A DNA stretch of 64,000 nt from Neobacillus ginsengisoli (GCF_030813055.1 NZ_JAUSTW010000004.1:539553-603552), one strand, 5' to 3'; shown: positions 1 through 9,360, numbered from the stretch's first letter. The notes: generated by a model from the letters alone, not told the origin. Numbers and translations are program-made.

Positions 1-2
1 CA

Positions 3-422
3 CTAACATTAAATGAAAGTAAAGCACCATTAATCGTTAAAGATTTATTAACTAATGAGACTGATTTAGGGTTCGCCACACAGTACCAATCATTTTCCGA
101 TTTAGTCTACAACCCTATTTTCAAAGAAAAAATAGGGTTAATTGCTTCTAGCCAACATCGGTTCTCACAAATGGAAAATATTAAACTTGAAGATATTACG
201 AAAGAGAAATTTATTCACTTCAATGCTGATACTGAATTAAGGAATTTAATCGACTCTCTTTTCTTAAAAAACAATATTCATATTAATGTTGCTTATGATG
301 GATTAGAAATAAACAGTATTATTGGGTTAGTTACAGCCAATATGGGCATCGCACTCGTCCCAGAGTCTATCATTCAAAATATTAACCTTGATTTTGTTTA
401 CCTGGTTTTACAAAAATCATAG
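3..422 (+). CDS. LysR-type regulator, C-terminal part (cut by left edge)
   Basis: The frame is open from the left edge to a stop at 422 and gives about 139 residues. They read as the effector-binding half of a LysR-type transcription factor: a motif of the type LGFATQY, and near the end a segment MGIALVPESII that matches the usual 'G.GIA.LP' closing element of this family. The DNA-binding N-terminus lies outside the window. The last 40 bases overlap the tail of an MFS fragment on the other strand. Such tail-to-tail overlap is unusual for a healthy gene and fits a rearranged locus. Whether the complete gene is intact cannot be judged here. Confidence 0.7.
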   Translation, partial: LTLNESKAPLIVKDLLTNETDLGFATQYQSFSDLVYNPIFKEKIGLIASSQHRFSQMENIKLEDITKEKFIHFNADTELRNLIDSLFLKNNIHINVAYDGLEINSIIGLVTANMGIALVPESIIQNINLDFVYLVLQKS

Positions 423-750
423 CAATCATCCCTATAATGGTTGCAACAGCTGCGGCGATAAACATCGCACTATAACCACTGCTCGTCACTAGTGCTCCTG
501 TTAATGTAGGAGCTACGATTGTTGCTATATTGATAATGAAGTGGGTCACACCACTGAAACTGCCTGCCTTTCCAGGCTTTGTATCAACAATGATAGTCCA
601 ATAGATGGAATTTGGCAGGAAGTTGAATGCGTTACCAACTTTCGGATGTTCTTCAGGACGATTCGTAAACAATTTCGCCCAAATAATAACCCATACTAAT
701 CCAGCAACGCCAAGGATAACAAACTGTATTTTTGAAAAAGTTACGAATGA
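382..750 (-). pseudogene. MFS transporter C-terminal fragment (ACS family-like)
   Basis: About 120 residues of the last membrane segments of a major facilitator. FVILGVAGLVW and LFTNRPEEHP resemble the loop and helix region of anion:cation symporters such as hexuronate or glucarate carriers, followed by GKAGSFSGVTHF and two closing helices. Roughly the first two thirds are missing. The upstream end joins directly, out of frame, to a germination-permease fragment near 740-750. A working transporter would need about 420 residues, so this is a remnant. The reading frame shows no further damage, which suggests a fairly recent loss. Confidence 0.75.
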
Positions 751-952
751 TGACAATAACCAGCATTAACAACGGAATAATCATAAGAAAAGGAATGTGA
801 AGATAATAGCCTGTAATAATTAAGCCTTCTTCCCTATGTTCGGCCCAATTAGAGGCAATCACCATTGACAAATAAATGAGAATAACCCCAACTGGTAAAA
901 CCATTTGTTGATGATTTTTTAACTTGAACAAGTCGACCATTCCGATTACCGC
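740..952 (-). pseudogene. Spore germination permease (GerAB family) C-terminal fragment
   Basis: About 65 residues match the end of GerAB/GerKB-type germinant receptor permeases: AVIGMVDLFKLKNH, an inner helix, SNWAEHREEGL and PFLMIIPLLMLVIV. In the family this is the last part of a protein of about 365 residues with ten helices. An in-frame stop lies just before AVIGM and the rest is absent. At its 3' end the frame runs into MFS sequence without its own stop. It is a scrap of a former germination operon and is not expected to act. Confidence 0.7.
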
Positions 953-1191
953 CTTTTAACACTTATGATTAATATGCAGTATGCCCAGGTTTGGCGGTTA
1001 GTCTACTTGACCTTAATTTTTTTGTCCAGTTAAGTGTAGCCGATTCAACATATTCAATATAAATAGAGAGGTATTCATTCTTTATAAATTAAAAAGCACC
1101 TCGAAGGATCCTCTAAAATGAACTAATACATAAATACTTTTATTTAACTCATACTAATTTACAAATATGAATTTTGTGTGAGTTGGTTATA

Positions 1192-1758
1192 TTGAAGAAG
1201 AAAACAATTATAATTTTAAGTATTGTTTTTGTTTTATTATTTACAGGTTTTTTCATCTTTTACTTAATAAAGGGTGATTCATCTAGTTGGCAAGTAGCGC
1301 TTGGAGGAATGATGGTTAGTCCAATTCCAGCGTCTTTATTATTTTTCAAGAAGAATCCTTTTAATTTACTGATCATTATCGGATATTATTTTACCCTTGT
1401 CTATTCTGCAATTTTGGGGTCAATTGCAAATTTTTATTATCGTTACACCTGGTGGGACACGTCACTCCATGCGTACAAGGGGATGTATATGGCTTTTGTA
1501 AGTATTGCAATTTATAAGCATTTCATCCCTAATAATATACAAAAGAATATTTCGCGATGGGTTATTTTTCTTTTTGTTCTGTCACTTCCAGTGATGGTAA
1601 GTGTATTATGGGAAATCTATGAGTTCGTAGGTGATCAGACTTTTACCCATACCATGCAAGAAGGCGGTAATAAAGATACCATGATTGACTTAATCTCAAG
1701 TACAGTTAGTGCTCTTCTTGTTGCCATTTATTCTGTTTGTATTAAAAGAAGATTTTAA
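1192..1758 (+). CDS. Small integral membrane protein (DUF2238/YjdF-like)
   Basis: About 188 residues with some five or six hydrophobic segments and no signal peptide. The conserved-looking polar motifs are WWDTSLHAYKG, WEIYEFVGD and DTMIDLISS. This arrangement of D.LLH, LWEI.EF and DTM.DLI is typical of the DUF2238/YjdF membrane family, whose function is not known. The TTG at 1192 (reading LKKKTIIIL) is the likelier start because it gives a normal charged N-terminus before the first helix. A longer TTG start at 1174 is possible. No strong ribosome binding site is visible. It stands alone between decayed genes. Confidence 0.6.
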   Translation: MKKKTIIILSIVFVLLFTGFFIFYLIKGDSSSWQVALGGMMVSPIPASLLFFKKNPFNLLIIIGYYFTLVYSAILGSIANFYYRYTWWDTSLHAYKGMYMAFVSIAIYKHFIPNNIQKNISRWVIFLFVLSLPVMVSVLWEIYEFVGDQTFTHTMQEGGNKDTMIDLISSTVSALLVAIYSVCIKRRF

Positions 1759-1762
1759 TATA

Positions 1763-1978
1763 TCAATATTTATTTTCACACTCTCCTCCGCGTTTTCTGT
1801 GAAACGTGGGCATTCGCTTTCCCATCACCTCTTCATAATCTCTAAATCTAAGTTTTTCAACGTTCCTCTTTTCAATTTTAGGCGCATTCGATGATTTCTT
1901 TTTCCGATTCTTCTTAGCTTCCTTAATATTATTCAGCTGCTGTTTCTGCTTTTTGGATAAATGATCAGCAATTTTCAT
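1763..1978 (-). CDS. Hypothetical small basic protein (71 aa)
   Basis: The frame begins MKIADHLSKKQ and is rich in Lys and Arg, with a C-terminal RDYEEVMGKRMPTFHRKRGG element. I recall similar small proteins with an 'LMG...TY.R..GG' ending in Bacillus accessory regions, but I cannot name a function. The ribosome binding site is poor. The frame stays open far upstream over an IS6 scrap on the opposite strand, which is probably chance. It may be a real gene or a remnant. Confidence 0.35.
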   Translation of the reverse strand: MKIADHLSKKQKQQLNNIKEAKKNRKKKSSNAPKIEKRNVEKLRFRDYEEVMGKRMPTFHRKRGGECENKY

Positions 1979-2020
1979 AACATCACCATTCTTAGGCAAA
2001 ATAAAAAGCCACTCATTTGA

Positions 2021-2279
2021 GTGACCATTGATTTTTATCTCAGTAAAACAAGAGACAAAAAGGCTGCAAAGCGCTTCTTCAAGAAAGCTTTGCGGTCTTT
2101 TCATGTTTCTAAGCCTCAAGTTATTACAGTCGATAAGAATCCGGCTTATCCTATAGCCATTGAAGAGTTGAAAAAAGAGAAAAGCATACCTAATGGTATG
2201 CAACTTAGATAACAGAAGTACTTGAATAACATAGTCGAACAAGATCATCGCTTTATAAAGAAGCGAGTTCGTTCTATGC
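2021..2279 (+). pseudogene. IS6-family transposase fragment
   Basis: The translation TIDFYLSKTRDKKAAKRFF, then HVSKPQVITVDKNPAYPIA, then after an in-frame TAA at 2210-2212 YLNNIVEQDHRFIKKRVRSM is the central part of an IS6/IS240-type DDE transposase. It includes the second catalytic Asp (in VITVDKN) and the region of the catalytic Glu (in VEQDHR). Both ends of the transposase and the terminal inverted repeats are missing, and the internal stop abolishes function. It marks past insertion-sequence activity at this edge. Confidence 0.85.
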
Positions 2280-2307
2280 TAAATCATATTTGCACCAGAA
2301 CCCCTAT

Positions 2308-3531
2308 TTATAACGTATGCTTATACTCTCGTAAAAAATAGATAGAAGTTAAACCTATTAAAATAATCAATGCCATAAAATAAGGGATCGCTGCTTCAGG
2401 ATTTTTACTTAGAAAATAGATCAGCATTACACATCCCACACTCGGAATGCGACCCGCGCTTAACGCTAGTTCTCTTGATACGACCATCTCGATTCTCAAC
2501 TTACCATTCTCATCAAATTTTGAAATTGAATTTAATGACAAAGTGTTAAATGGAATCTGAAACAATGGAATACAGATAGCAGAGGTTAAGCCGTAAACAA
2601 GTAAAGTAATATAATTCACTTTGTAAACGAGTATAAAAATAGATAAACTCAGAAAAACGCTTCCCCAGACAATGAAACTCCATTTTTGTTCTTGTCTTCC
2701 AAATCGTCCGATTAGATAAAAAGTAATAATAGAAAAACCTGTAGTAATAAAAGCATAGTTCCCAAGCTGCCCTTCGCTTTTCGTAACCATATAAACCCAA
2801 ATCCAAATAATAAAAGACAAAACTCCGTCTCGGAATGCTAAGCTGCTGAAAACATACGCTATATATCTCCATTCTTTATGGCCATACATAGCAAACATAG
2901 ATTTATAATCAAAAGAACTTTTTTCTGTTGTGTTTGGCAAAAAGAAGGTGAAAAACATAGATGCAAGAAAAAATAAAAAAGATAAAGCGAAGATTGTTTT
3001 ATATCCCATAAACCCTGGAAACATCACAACAATCCAACCCGCTGTCAATGGTCCGATCATTTGAGAGATGGAATGAAAAATTCCATTTAAAGCATTAAAC
3101 CAATCTCTATTGTTATCATTTGTGTAATCTACTGTCAGCACATTAACCGATAGCCAATAAAACCCGGATCCAATTCCAAAAATCAGTCCAAGCGGAATTA
3201 GCATATCAACGGACGTTTTTCCTAAACCGATGATACAAAGATAAAATACTAACTGTAATACACTGCCTATAATAATACATAGCTTCCGCTCTATTTTTTT
3301 GCTTAAAATGCCCGCAAATAAAAAAGCCGGCATCCAAACAACATAAGATACGAAGTTAAACAATGCAACTTCATATAAGTTTTGAGAAACTTTAAATAAG
3401 AAGATGTTTACAAAAATATTAGATAAACTGTTGGCAATACCGTTTAAACAAAGGATGATTAAAAAGGTTCTTGTAGAGTTCGAGAGTAAAGAAGTATGTC
3501 CTGCTTTGTTCCTAACTTGTAAATATGTCAA
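2308..3531 (-). CDS. MFS transporter (last gene of the LacI/ABC operon)
   Basis: A 407-residue polytopic membrane protein with about twelve hydrophobic segments and the loop after helix 2 reading GILSKKIERKL, a degenerate form of the MFS GxxxDRxGRR motif. The start is TTG at 3531. The sequence AAGGAGAG that closes the preceding PHP gene serves as its ribosome binding site 8 bases upstream, so translation is coupled. As last gene of the operon it probably moves the substrate or product of the PHP hydrolase and ABC importer, in or out. The substrate cannot be read from the sequence. Confidence 0.75.
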   Translation of the reverse strand: MTYLQVRNKAGHTSLLSNSTRTFLIILCLNGIANSLSNIFVNIFLFKVSQNLYEVALFNFVSYVVWMPAFLFAGILSKKIERKLCIIIGSVLQLVFYLCIIGLGKTSVDMLIPLGLIFGIGSGFYWLSVNVLTVDYTNDNNRDWFNALNGIFHSISQMIGPLTAGWIVVMFPGFMGYKTIFALSFLFFLASMFFTFFLPNTTEKSSFDYKSMFAMYGHKEWRYIAYVFSSLAFRDGVLSFIIWIWVYMVTKSEGQLGNYAFITTGFSIITFYLIGRFGRQEQKWSFIVWGSVFLSLSIFILVYKVNYITLLVYGLTSAICIPLFQIPFNTLSLNSISKFDENGKLRIEMVVSRELALSAGRIPSVGCVMLIYFLSKNPEAAIPYFMALIILIGLTSIYFLREYKHTL

Positions 3532-3536
3532 TTCTT

Positions 3537-4802
3537 TTACTCTCCTTGCTGAATATATATCGGGTTACTTAATGCTGCCATCAAATAGCCCTCTACTTCT
3601 AGGAAATATCTCCATATCTCCACTCTATAAAATGTTTTGCCTTCACTATGCCATGATTGATACAGTCCCTGCTCGTTTGCCATTTTAAATTCTTGTTCTA
3701 TTCCTTTGTTTGAGATGATCTTTACAATATCCCCCTCTTGAAGTTTATTTACCTTCAGCTTCATTTTCTCCTGTGTCTTTATTGTATCCCCTATAGTAGC
3801 TAGCCCACATGTAAATTCCATTTGCGGTCCCATAGGATCATACGTGAGATATACATGACCTTTATGGATTGCATCTAAGATACTACTCACAGATTTTGAA
3901 TGACTATATACCCATGTCGTAGGCATTCCTTGCTTGACATATGGATGTGGTCTGTGACAGTCGCTTCCGCCAACAACTACTAATTTTCTCCCTTGCACGA
4001 GCTGTTCCTGCCACCAGTGTATGGCCCGTTCATTTCCTTCTGTCCAAGGACCGTTCCACACTTCTACCCAATCATAATCCACATCCCAGTCCCACTCCCA
4101 CGGGCAATATTGATCGAACGGATGATTAATCGAAATTTTGCAGCCATTGTTTCTCGCCTCTTGCAGACGATTTTTTATTTCCTCCCTATTTGTTGCACGA
4201 AAATCCTTTATCGGATCTTTGACCCCATAAAGGTTACAATGTCCCTTGTAGGTAGTCAGCTCCATGCCCGGAATAAACAAAACATCACCATAAGATTCAT
4301 GCATATAGTTCTGACTGATTGTATTGTGGTCTGTTAACGCGATAAAATCCAATCCTTTTTCCTTTGCAATTTTTGCGTTTTCTTCTATTGTATAAGAACC
4401 ATCACTGTGAACACTGTGAAGATGCAAATCGCCTTTTAACCAACATGCCTCTTCACTTTCACTCTCCAGCGAAACTGTAATAATTACTTGACAGCCTTCT
4501 ATCGGAATCTTATAAGCCCCAAGAAGAATGGACCACTCTCCTTCAAACAACGGCCCGCTAACGTAACCTGGAGTCGCTTGGTTCTTACCAATGTAAAATT
4601 CTCTTCGTGCTCCACCGCTCCAACCGCGAACACGAATAAAATCTTTTATGCCTAAGTCTACTACACATTGGCTTTGTCCAAGACTTTTTACTTCATAGTT
4701 TACAAGAATTTTTTGGATACTCTTCGGCATATGAAAAGGAACTTCAATATATTGTAATTCTTCTTCACGAGCAATAATACGGGTTAGAACTAATGTTTTC
4801 AT
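3537..4802 (-). CDS. PHP-domain metallohydrolase (CehA/McbA-like)
   Basis: 421 residues in two parts. Residues 1-125 are a beta-rich domain. From about residue 125 a PHP (polymerase and histidinol phosphatase) domain starts with the metal ligands in GDLHLHSVHSDG, then FIALTDHNTI, then INHPFD and GGSDCHRPH. The CehA/McbA branch of PHP proteins hydrolyses esters and phosphate esters using two or three metals. No export signal is visible, so it should act in the cytosol on something imported by the ABC system encoded upstream. The stop lies 5 bases before the MFS start. The family is clear, the substrate is unknown. Confidence 0.8.
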   Translation of the reverse strand: MKTLVLTRIIAREEELQYIEVPFHMPKSIQKILVNYEVKSLGQSQCVVDLGIKDFIRVRGWSGGARREFYIGKNQATPGYVSGPLFEGEWSILLGAYKIPIEGCQVIITVSLESESEEACWLKGDLHLHSVHSDGSYTIEENAKIAKEKGLDFIALTDHNTISQNYMHESYGDVLFIPGMELTTYKGHCNLYGVKDPIKDFRATNREEIKNRLQEARNNGCKISINHPFDQYCPWEWDWDVDYDWVEVWNGPWTEGNERAIHWWQEQLVQGRKLVVVGGSDCHRPHPYVKQGMPTTWVYSHSKSVSSILDAIHKGHVYLTYDPMGPQMEFTCGLATIGDTIKTQEKMKLKVNKLQEGDIVKIISNKGIEQEFKMANEQGLYQSWHSEGKTFYRVEIWRYFLEVEGYLMAALSNPIYIQQGE

Positions 4803-4830
4803 AAAATAACTCCCTTCAATGGTTTAACGA

Positions 4831-5697
4831 TTAGTCTTTCGTAGAACCTAAAGTAACACCTTTTACAAAATATTTTTGTACAAACGGATAAATGATAAGC
4901 AGCGGAATTAAAGCGATGATAATACCCGCCATCGAGACATTGGGTGTAATTAAATTGGTGCTTGAAGACGAATCGCTTCCAACGACCAATGATTGAAGAG
5001 CAAGCTGCAATGTATACTTGCTTGTATCATTAATGTATAGAAGGGCTGGCGTAAATTGATTCCAGCGGCTAACAAACTCAAAAAGGACAACGGTTGCTAA
5101 TCCCGACTTTGCTAACGGCAAATATAGCTTCGTAAAAATCGTAAAATCACTTGCTCCATCCATTCTTGCCGATTCCGCGATATCATAGGGAACAGACAAA
5201 AAGAAGTTCCGCATAAGCAAAATACTGAATCCGGACACAAGCCCAGAGATGATAAGAGCGGACAGTGTGTTGAGTAAACCAAGCTCTTTATTGACGATAT
5301 ATAGAGGAATCATAATCGCTTCTTGCGGGACAGCCATTGTAATCATAATGAGAGTAACGATGATTTTCTTTCCTGGCAGCTCTCGTTGAATGAGCACATA
5401 TCCTGCCATGGCAGCAAATAACACATGAAGAAAGGTACCGACTAACGTCACAATCACATTGTTTAAAAATGGACGCCATAGGTGCAGTTTAGACCAAATT
5501 GTCTTGTAGCCGATCAAACTGAATTCACTTGGCCATAGCTTTATACCAGGGTGCATCGATGATAGATTAGAAGAAATAGAAACTACAAAAGTATTCCAAA
5601 GTGGAATAATCATCGTCAAAACAAGAACACTTAAAAACATATAATTAAAAACCTGAAATAATTTTTCTCCTGGTGATACCCTTCTTTTTTTATTCAT
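4831..5697 (-). CDS. ABC sugar-type permease (LplC/CUT1-like)
   Basis: 288 residues with six predicted helices and the cytoplasmic EAA loop reading ESARMDGASDFTIFTKLYLPLAKSG in two overlapping stretches, the contact site for the ATPase. MIIPLWNTFVVSIS near the N-terminus and the C-terminal GVTLGSTKD are typical of LplC/YtcP permeases of the CUT1 class. ATG at 5697 is chosen because GGAG lies 7 bases upstream. An upstream codon at 5715 would overlap the preceding gene. It pairs with the LplB-like permease. No ATPase gene is present, as usual for importers that borrow a shared MsmX-type ATPase. Confidence 0.85.
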   Translation of the reverse strand: MNKKRRVSPGEKLFQVFNYMFLSVLVLTMIIPLWNTFVVSISSNLSSMHPGIKLWPSEFSLIGYKTIWSKLHLWRPFLNNVIVTLVGTFLHVLFAAMAGYVLIQRELPGKKIIVTLIMITMAVPQEAIMIPLYIVNKELGLLNTLSALIISGLVSGFSILLMRNFFLSVPYDIAESARMDGASDFTIFTKLYLPLAKSGLATVVLFEFVSRWNQFTPALLYINDTSKYTLQLALQSLVVGSDSSSSTNLITPNVSMAGIIIALIPLLIIYPFVQKYFVKGVTLGSTKD

Positions 5698-5701
5698 TTT
5701 C

Positions 5702-6640
5702 TCACTCCATGTCATACTTAGTGATCTTTGCAGAAATCATTACTAATAGTAGTGTTGCTATAATTACTAAGAAAGACGCTGCTGACGCAATTCCCATCTT
5801 GAAATTTAAAATTCCTTGTTCGTAGGTATACACCATCAAAACATCAACGTTTCGGGCAATTGCATTGTTCTCCATCACAAAAATTTGATCAAAAATTCGA
5901 AGGATTCCCATCATGTTAAGTAAAAGTACAACTTTCATCGTTGGAAACAATTGCGGAATGGTAATTTGACGAATCTCATCCCAACGGCCCGCACCATCGA
6001 CACGGGCTGCTTCATATAAGGCAGGATTAATCGCTACAATAGCTGCCAGATAGATGATACAGTTATACCCCATATCCTTCCAGACTGCCGACAAAACCAT
6101 AATATTTCTTGCATATTCGGGACTAGCTAAGAAAGTAATTTGTTTATGGCCCACGAGTTTCAATAATTCGTTAACAAGACCACCGTCTGGAGACAGCATA
6201 AATATCCAAATCCCTCCGACAACTACCCATGAGAATAAATGAGGGAGATAGATGATTGTTTGAGTAAGCTTTTTAAACGTTGCACGAAGAACTTCATTAA
6301 GTGAAATAGCTACAATAAGAGGTGCGATAAAACCAATAGCTAGTATTCCGCTCCCAATGATTAGAGTATTTTTTAAAGCCTGCCAAAACAAAGGATCTTT
6401 CAAAACAGTCATATAGTTATCTAGTCCAACAAATGGACGATCTCCAATTAAACGAAAATCCTGAAGACTAATCATAAACCCTCGAATAAGCGGGTAAAAG
6501 GTAAAAATGGCGAAGTATAACAATATTGGAAGCATCATTAAGTATAGAGTAAAATGCTTGCGAATAACTCGCAAAATGGACACCGAAGAATAGCTCTGCC
6601 TAACGGTAATATCGTTCACAGCCTTGCGAATAACTTGCAA
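5702..6640 (-). CDS. ABC sugar-type permease (LplB/CUT1-like)
   Basis: About 312 residues, six helices, EAA loop EAARVDGAGRWDEIRQITIP, and MMLPILLYFAIFTFYPLIRG at the first helix, all as in LplB/YtcP-class permeases. TTG at 6640 fits a GGGGTG site 6 bases upstream; an ATG at 6658 has no site. The extreme N-terminus holds a direct repeat of about 26 bp with 69-bp offset, giving the peptides LQVIRK and LRVIRK. This suggests a small duplication that lengthened the cytosolic tail. It forms the channel together with the next permease. Confidence 0.82.
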   Translation of the reverse strand: MQVIRKAVNDITVRQSYSSVSILRVIRKHFTLYLMMLPILLYFAIFTFYPLIRGFMISLQDFRLIGDRPFVGLDNYMTVLKDPLFWQALKNTLIIGSGILAIGFIAPLIVAISLNEVLRATFKKLTQTIIYLPHLFSWVVVGGIWIFMLSPDGGLVNELLKLVGHKQITFLASPEYARNIMVLSAVWKDMGYNCIIYLAAIVAINPALYEAARVDGAGRWDEIRQITIPQLFPTMKVVLLLNMMGILRIFDQIFVMENNAIARNVDVLMVYTYEQGILNFKMGIASAASFLVIIATLLLVMISAKITKYDME

Positions 6641-6683
6641 AAAGAACACCCCTGACATTTATATGGTTAGAGCCTATCTTGTA

Positions 6684-6727
6684 AAAAAAGAGAGGCAGGA
6701 ATATGGAATTCACTCCCTCTCTTTTGG
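6684..6727 (-). terminator. Intra-operon stem-loop after the binding-protein gene
   Basis: On the minus strand AAGAGAGG and CCTCTCTT pair around a loop of about 20 bases and are followed by a run of T. It lies between the binding-protein stop and the permease start. Such partial terminators commonly raise the amount of binding protein relative to the permeases by stopping part of transcription or protecting the 3' end. Confidence 0.7.
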
Positions 6728-6730
6728 TTA

Positions 6731-8149
6731 TCATTGGTCAATCAAGTTAGCTGCTTTTAATTCATCATGCATTTGTTTGACCGCTTCTGTTGCAGGCATT
6801 GTACCCATAATGGCTTTAAATGCGTAATTATATACAATTTTTTGAGCATTCGGCCAATCTTTTGTAGCAATTTGATTTGTAGCGTTATTGTCCGTAACCA
6901 CCTTATGCGCCTCTGCAACACCAGGCAAAAAGCCAATAGGATTCTTGAAGTGGCTGTTGTTCGGGAAGATAACACCGTGATCCATGCCTGCTGCCTTTCC
7001 TGCTTCAGTTAGTTCATACTTTCCATTTTTTACGGTGTAGTCATAGCCTTCAACACCTAAAGTGCTTAATAAATTACCAGCCTGGGAATGCCAGAATTCA
7101 AGGAACTTGATAGCACCTTCTTTATTTTTTGCATTAGCAGGAATTGCCCAAAGGCTAGGGTCACCTAAAGTCAGCATAATGCCGTTTGGACCGTTGACGC
7201 CTGGAATACCTTCCGCCTGGAATGCGGTATTAGGATCTCGTTGCTTAAGCGTATTATTATATAATCCCACCCAAGCATCCCAATCTGTGTCCATTCCAAC
7301 ACGGTTTGACATAAATAAATTACGCATTTTTGTTGTATCATTTGTTAAAAAGTTCGGGTCTAGAATTCCTTCCTTATATAGTTTTGCGAGCCATTCATAT
7401 ACAGGTACGGCCGCTTCTGTTGCATAAGGAATGGTACGTTTTCCATTCTTATCTATTACATACTCGGCCTTAACACCGACTGCACTCATAAATGGCTGAA
7501 TATCAAATAAACCAGCAAGAGATAAGCCATATGTATCATTTTTCCCGTCACCATCCGGGTCTTTTTCTTTAAATGCTTTTAATACTGTGTAAAACTCATC
7601 CAATGTTTTCGGCTCTTTCAAACCTAGCTTGTCCAACCAGTCTTTACGAAGAACTGGCATAGTTCCTTGGTCTGCTTTATTATATACACCGTAAATGGAA
7701 CCACCCTTATAGGTAATGGCTTTCCAATCGCTGTTCGAGATAATGGAAGTATCAGAAAGAACTTTTGATTTTTTAATATCATCGTTCAGTTTTGTTAAGG
7801 CTCCTTGATTCACTAGTACATCCATATCAGGTGTGTTTAAATAGACAAGATCATATTGGTCGCCGGAAGACATAGATGTCAACAGTTTTTGATCATAGTT
7901 TGCAGGAGGTTTCACCATATCAACCTTTAAACCCGTCTTTTTTTCAATTTCTTGTACAAATAGTTTTTGCTCTTCATCATTTTTTCCGCCAACAACGCCC
8001 GCTAAAATCCGGATCTCGTTATTTGGTTTTGCTTTCGTTCCTGCTACACTTTGTTTCTGTTCCGTGGAACAAGCAGATAGAAGTACGGATGAAATGGATA
8101 ATGCCATAATCGCTTTGGTTAACTTTGATTTTTTTAGTGAAATAGCCAT
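6731..8149 (-). CDS. ABC extracellular solute-binding lipoprotein (sugar type)
   Basis: 472 residues with a lipoprotein signal: charged KKSKLTK, a hydrophobic stretch and lipobox LLSACS with the acylated Cys near residue 27. The mature part has the LplA/YtcQ-type binding-protein pattern, including LRKDWLDKLGLKEPKTLDEF and a calcium-loop-like DPDGDGKNDTYG. It should sit on the outer face of the membrane and hand an oligosaccharide or related solute to the two permeases. TAGGAGG lies just before the ATG. It is separated from the upstream LacI gene by only 24 bases and so is co-transcribed. Confidence 0.88.
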   Translation of the reverse strand: MAISLKKSKLTKAIMALSISSVLLSACSTEQKQSVAGTKAKPNNEIRILAGVVGGKNDEEQKLFVQEIEKKTGLKVDMVKPPANYDQKLLTSMSSGDQYDLVYLNTPDMDVLVNQGALTKLNDDIKKSKVLSDTSIISNSDWKAITYKGGSIYGVYNKADQGTMPVLRKDWLDKLGLKEPKTLDEFYTVLKAFKEKDPDGDGKNDTYGLSLAGLFDIQPFMSAVGVKAEYVIDKNGKRTIPYATEAAVPVYEWLAKLYKEGILDPNFLTNDTTKMRNLFMSNRVGMDTDWDAWVGLYNNTLKQRDPNTAFQAEGIPGVNGPNGIMLTLGDPSLWAIPANAKNKEGAIKFLEFWHSQAGNLLSTLGVEGYDYTVKNGKYELTEAGKAAGMDHGVIFPNNSHFKNPIGFLPGVAEAHKVVTDNNATNQIATKDWPNAQKIVYNYAFKAIMGTMPATEAVKQMHDELKAANLIDQ

Positions 8150-8173
8150 AGTAGCCTCCTAAAGTCATTTGAT

Positions 8174-9199
8174 TTACTCGTTGGCTTTTCTACAAGAACC
8201 GCGTTCTACAAATTCAGAAGGTATAATGATTCGTTTTACTATAGAGTTTTTGTCCTCCAGATTTTCTAGAAGTAATTTAGTCGCTTCTTTTCCAAGCATT
8301 TCTGCATTTAGATCAATACATGTTAATGGAGGGTTTAAAATGTTAGCGTACGACGATTCATTACTAAACGAAATTACGGATAAATCTTCAGGTATGCGAT
8401 ATCCAAGCTCTTCCGCTGCGCGATATACACCTGAAGCCATCTTATTCGAATCAGCGATAATTGCTGTTACATTCGAACCGGATTCTAATACAGCTTTTGT
8501 TCGCTCGTAACCAAACTCCGCGGATGTTTTCCTCTCATCCAAAAACGATACCAACAATGAATCATTTGACAATCCTGCAGAAGTCAAAGCATATTTATAT
8601 CCTTGATAACGATCTTTGCTCACCGTTCTGTATTCTGGAGCATTTAGAAAAAGTATTCTTACATGTCCAAGAGATAATAAATAGTTGGTTACTTGTGTAC
8701 CGATGGCAAAGTTATCGTTGTCAACGTAAGAAATGGCGGTTTCAAAAATCTTAGGGGGTTTTCCTACGATAACAAAGGGTATACCTTGATTCATTCTGTC
8801 TTCCACTCTCTTGTCATTCTCTTCCGTTGGGTCAAGAATTATCTCTCCATCCACCGGATCAGAAGCAATAAACTCAACTTTTTCCTTAAAGTCGGCAGAC
8901 AACGTATTGACTAGCAGCCGATATCCCTTTTCATAACATTCGCTTAATACTCCGTTTAACAGAGAAAGATGAAATTGACTGAATTTCGCCCTTTCTCCCG
9001 GCATGTTAATACCGATAATTCTCGTTTGCTTTACCGCTAAACTTCTTGCCATATAATTTGGTTTATAATTCAATTCTCTTGCAGCCTGCAGGACTCGTTC
9101 GCTCACCTCCTTGCTGATTGGTCTTTTTTGACTGAATACATTTGATACGGTGCTTTTGGAAACACCAGCCAGTTTGGCAACTTCATTAATTGAGGACAT
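8174..9199 (-). CDS. LacI/GalR-family transcriptional regulator
   Basis: 341 residues. The N-terminal helix-turn-helix SSINEVAKLAGVSKSTVSNVF and hinge NYKPNYMARSL are followed by a periplasmic-binding-protein-like effector domain. The start at 9199 is set by AGGTGGAGG 8 bases upstream; a codon at 9214 would consume that site. It is the first gene of its operon, with LacI-type palindromes upstream, so it most likely represses itself and the ABC/PHP/MFS genes until the imported sugar or a derivative binds. Confidence 0.9.
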   Translation of the reverse strand: MSSINEVAKLAGVSKSTVSNVFSQKRPISKEVSERVLQAARELNYKPNYMARSLAVKQTRIIGINMPGERAKFSQFHLSLLNGVLSECYEKGYRLLVNTLSADFKEKVEFIASDPVDGEIILDPTEENDKRVEDRMNQGIPFVIVGKPPKIFETAISYVDNDNFAIGTQVTNYLLSLGHVRILFLNAPEYRTVSKDRYQGYKYALTSAGLSNDSLLVSFLDERKTSAEFGYERTKAVLESGSNVTAIIADSNKMASGVYRAAEELGYRIPEDLSVISFSNESSYANILNPPLTCIDLNAEMLGKEATKLLLENLEDKNSIVKRIIIPSEFVERGSCRKANE

Positions 9200-9221
9200 T
9201 GACCTTACCTCCACCTATAAT

Positions 9222-9239
9222 ATTAAACCGGTTTTATTA
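9222..9239. promoter_or_regulatory. LacI-type operator, proximal
   Basis: The palindromic core AAACCGGTTT (9225-9234) has the central CG and half-site symmetry of LacI/GalR operators. It ends about 10 bases upstream of the regulator's ribosome binding site, inside the transcribed leader or just after the promoter, a position suited to repression. Confidence 0.75.
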
Positions 9240-9360
9240 ATACTCCGTTTTGTTAGAGTAAAAGAATCGTAAAAAATGTTGAATAATTGTAAATTCATCT
9301 TTATATTCCTTTTAAATATCTATTTTTATTAATATTTATTTGTTATAAAATGGGGAAAAT

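Noticed and set aside
1979..2248. N-terminal extension of the 71-residue protein
   Set aside because: The extension is the antisense of the IS6 transposase fragment.
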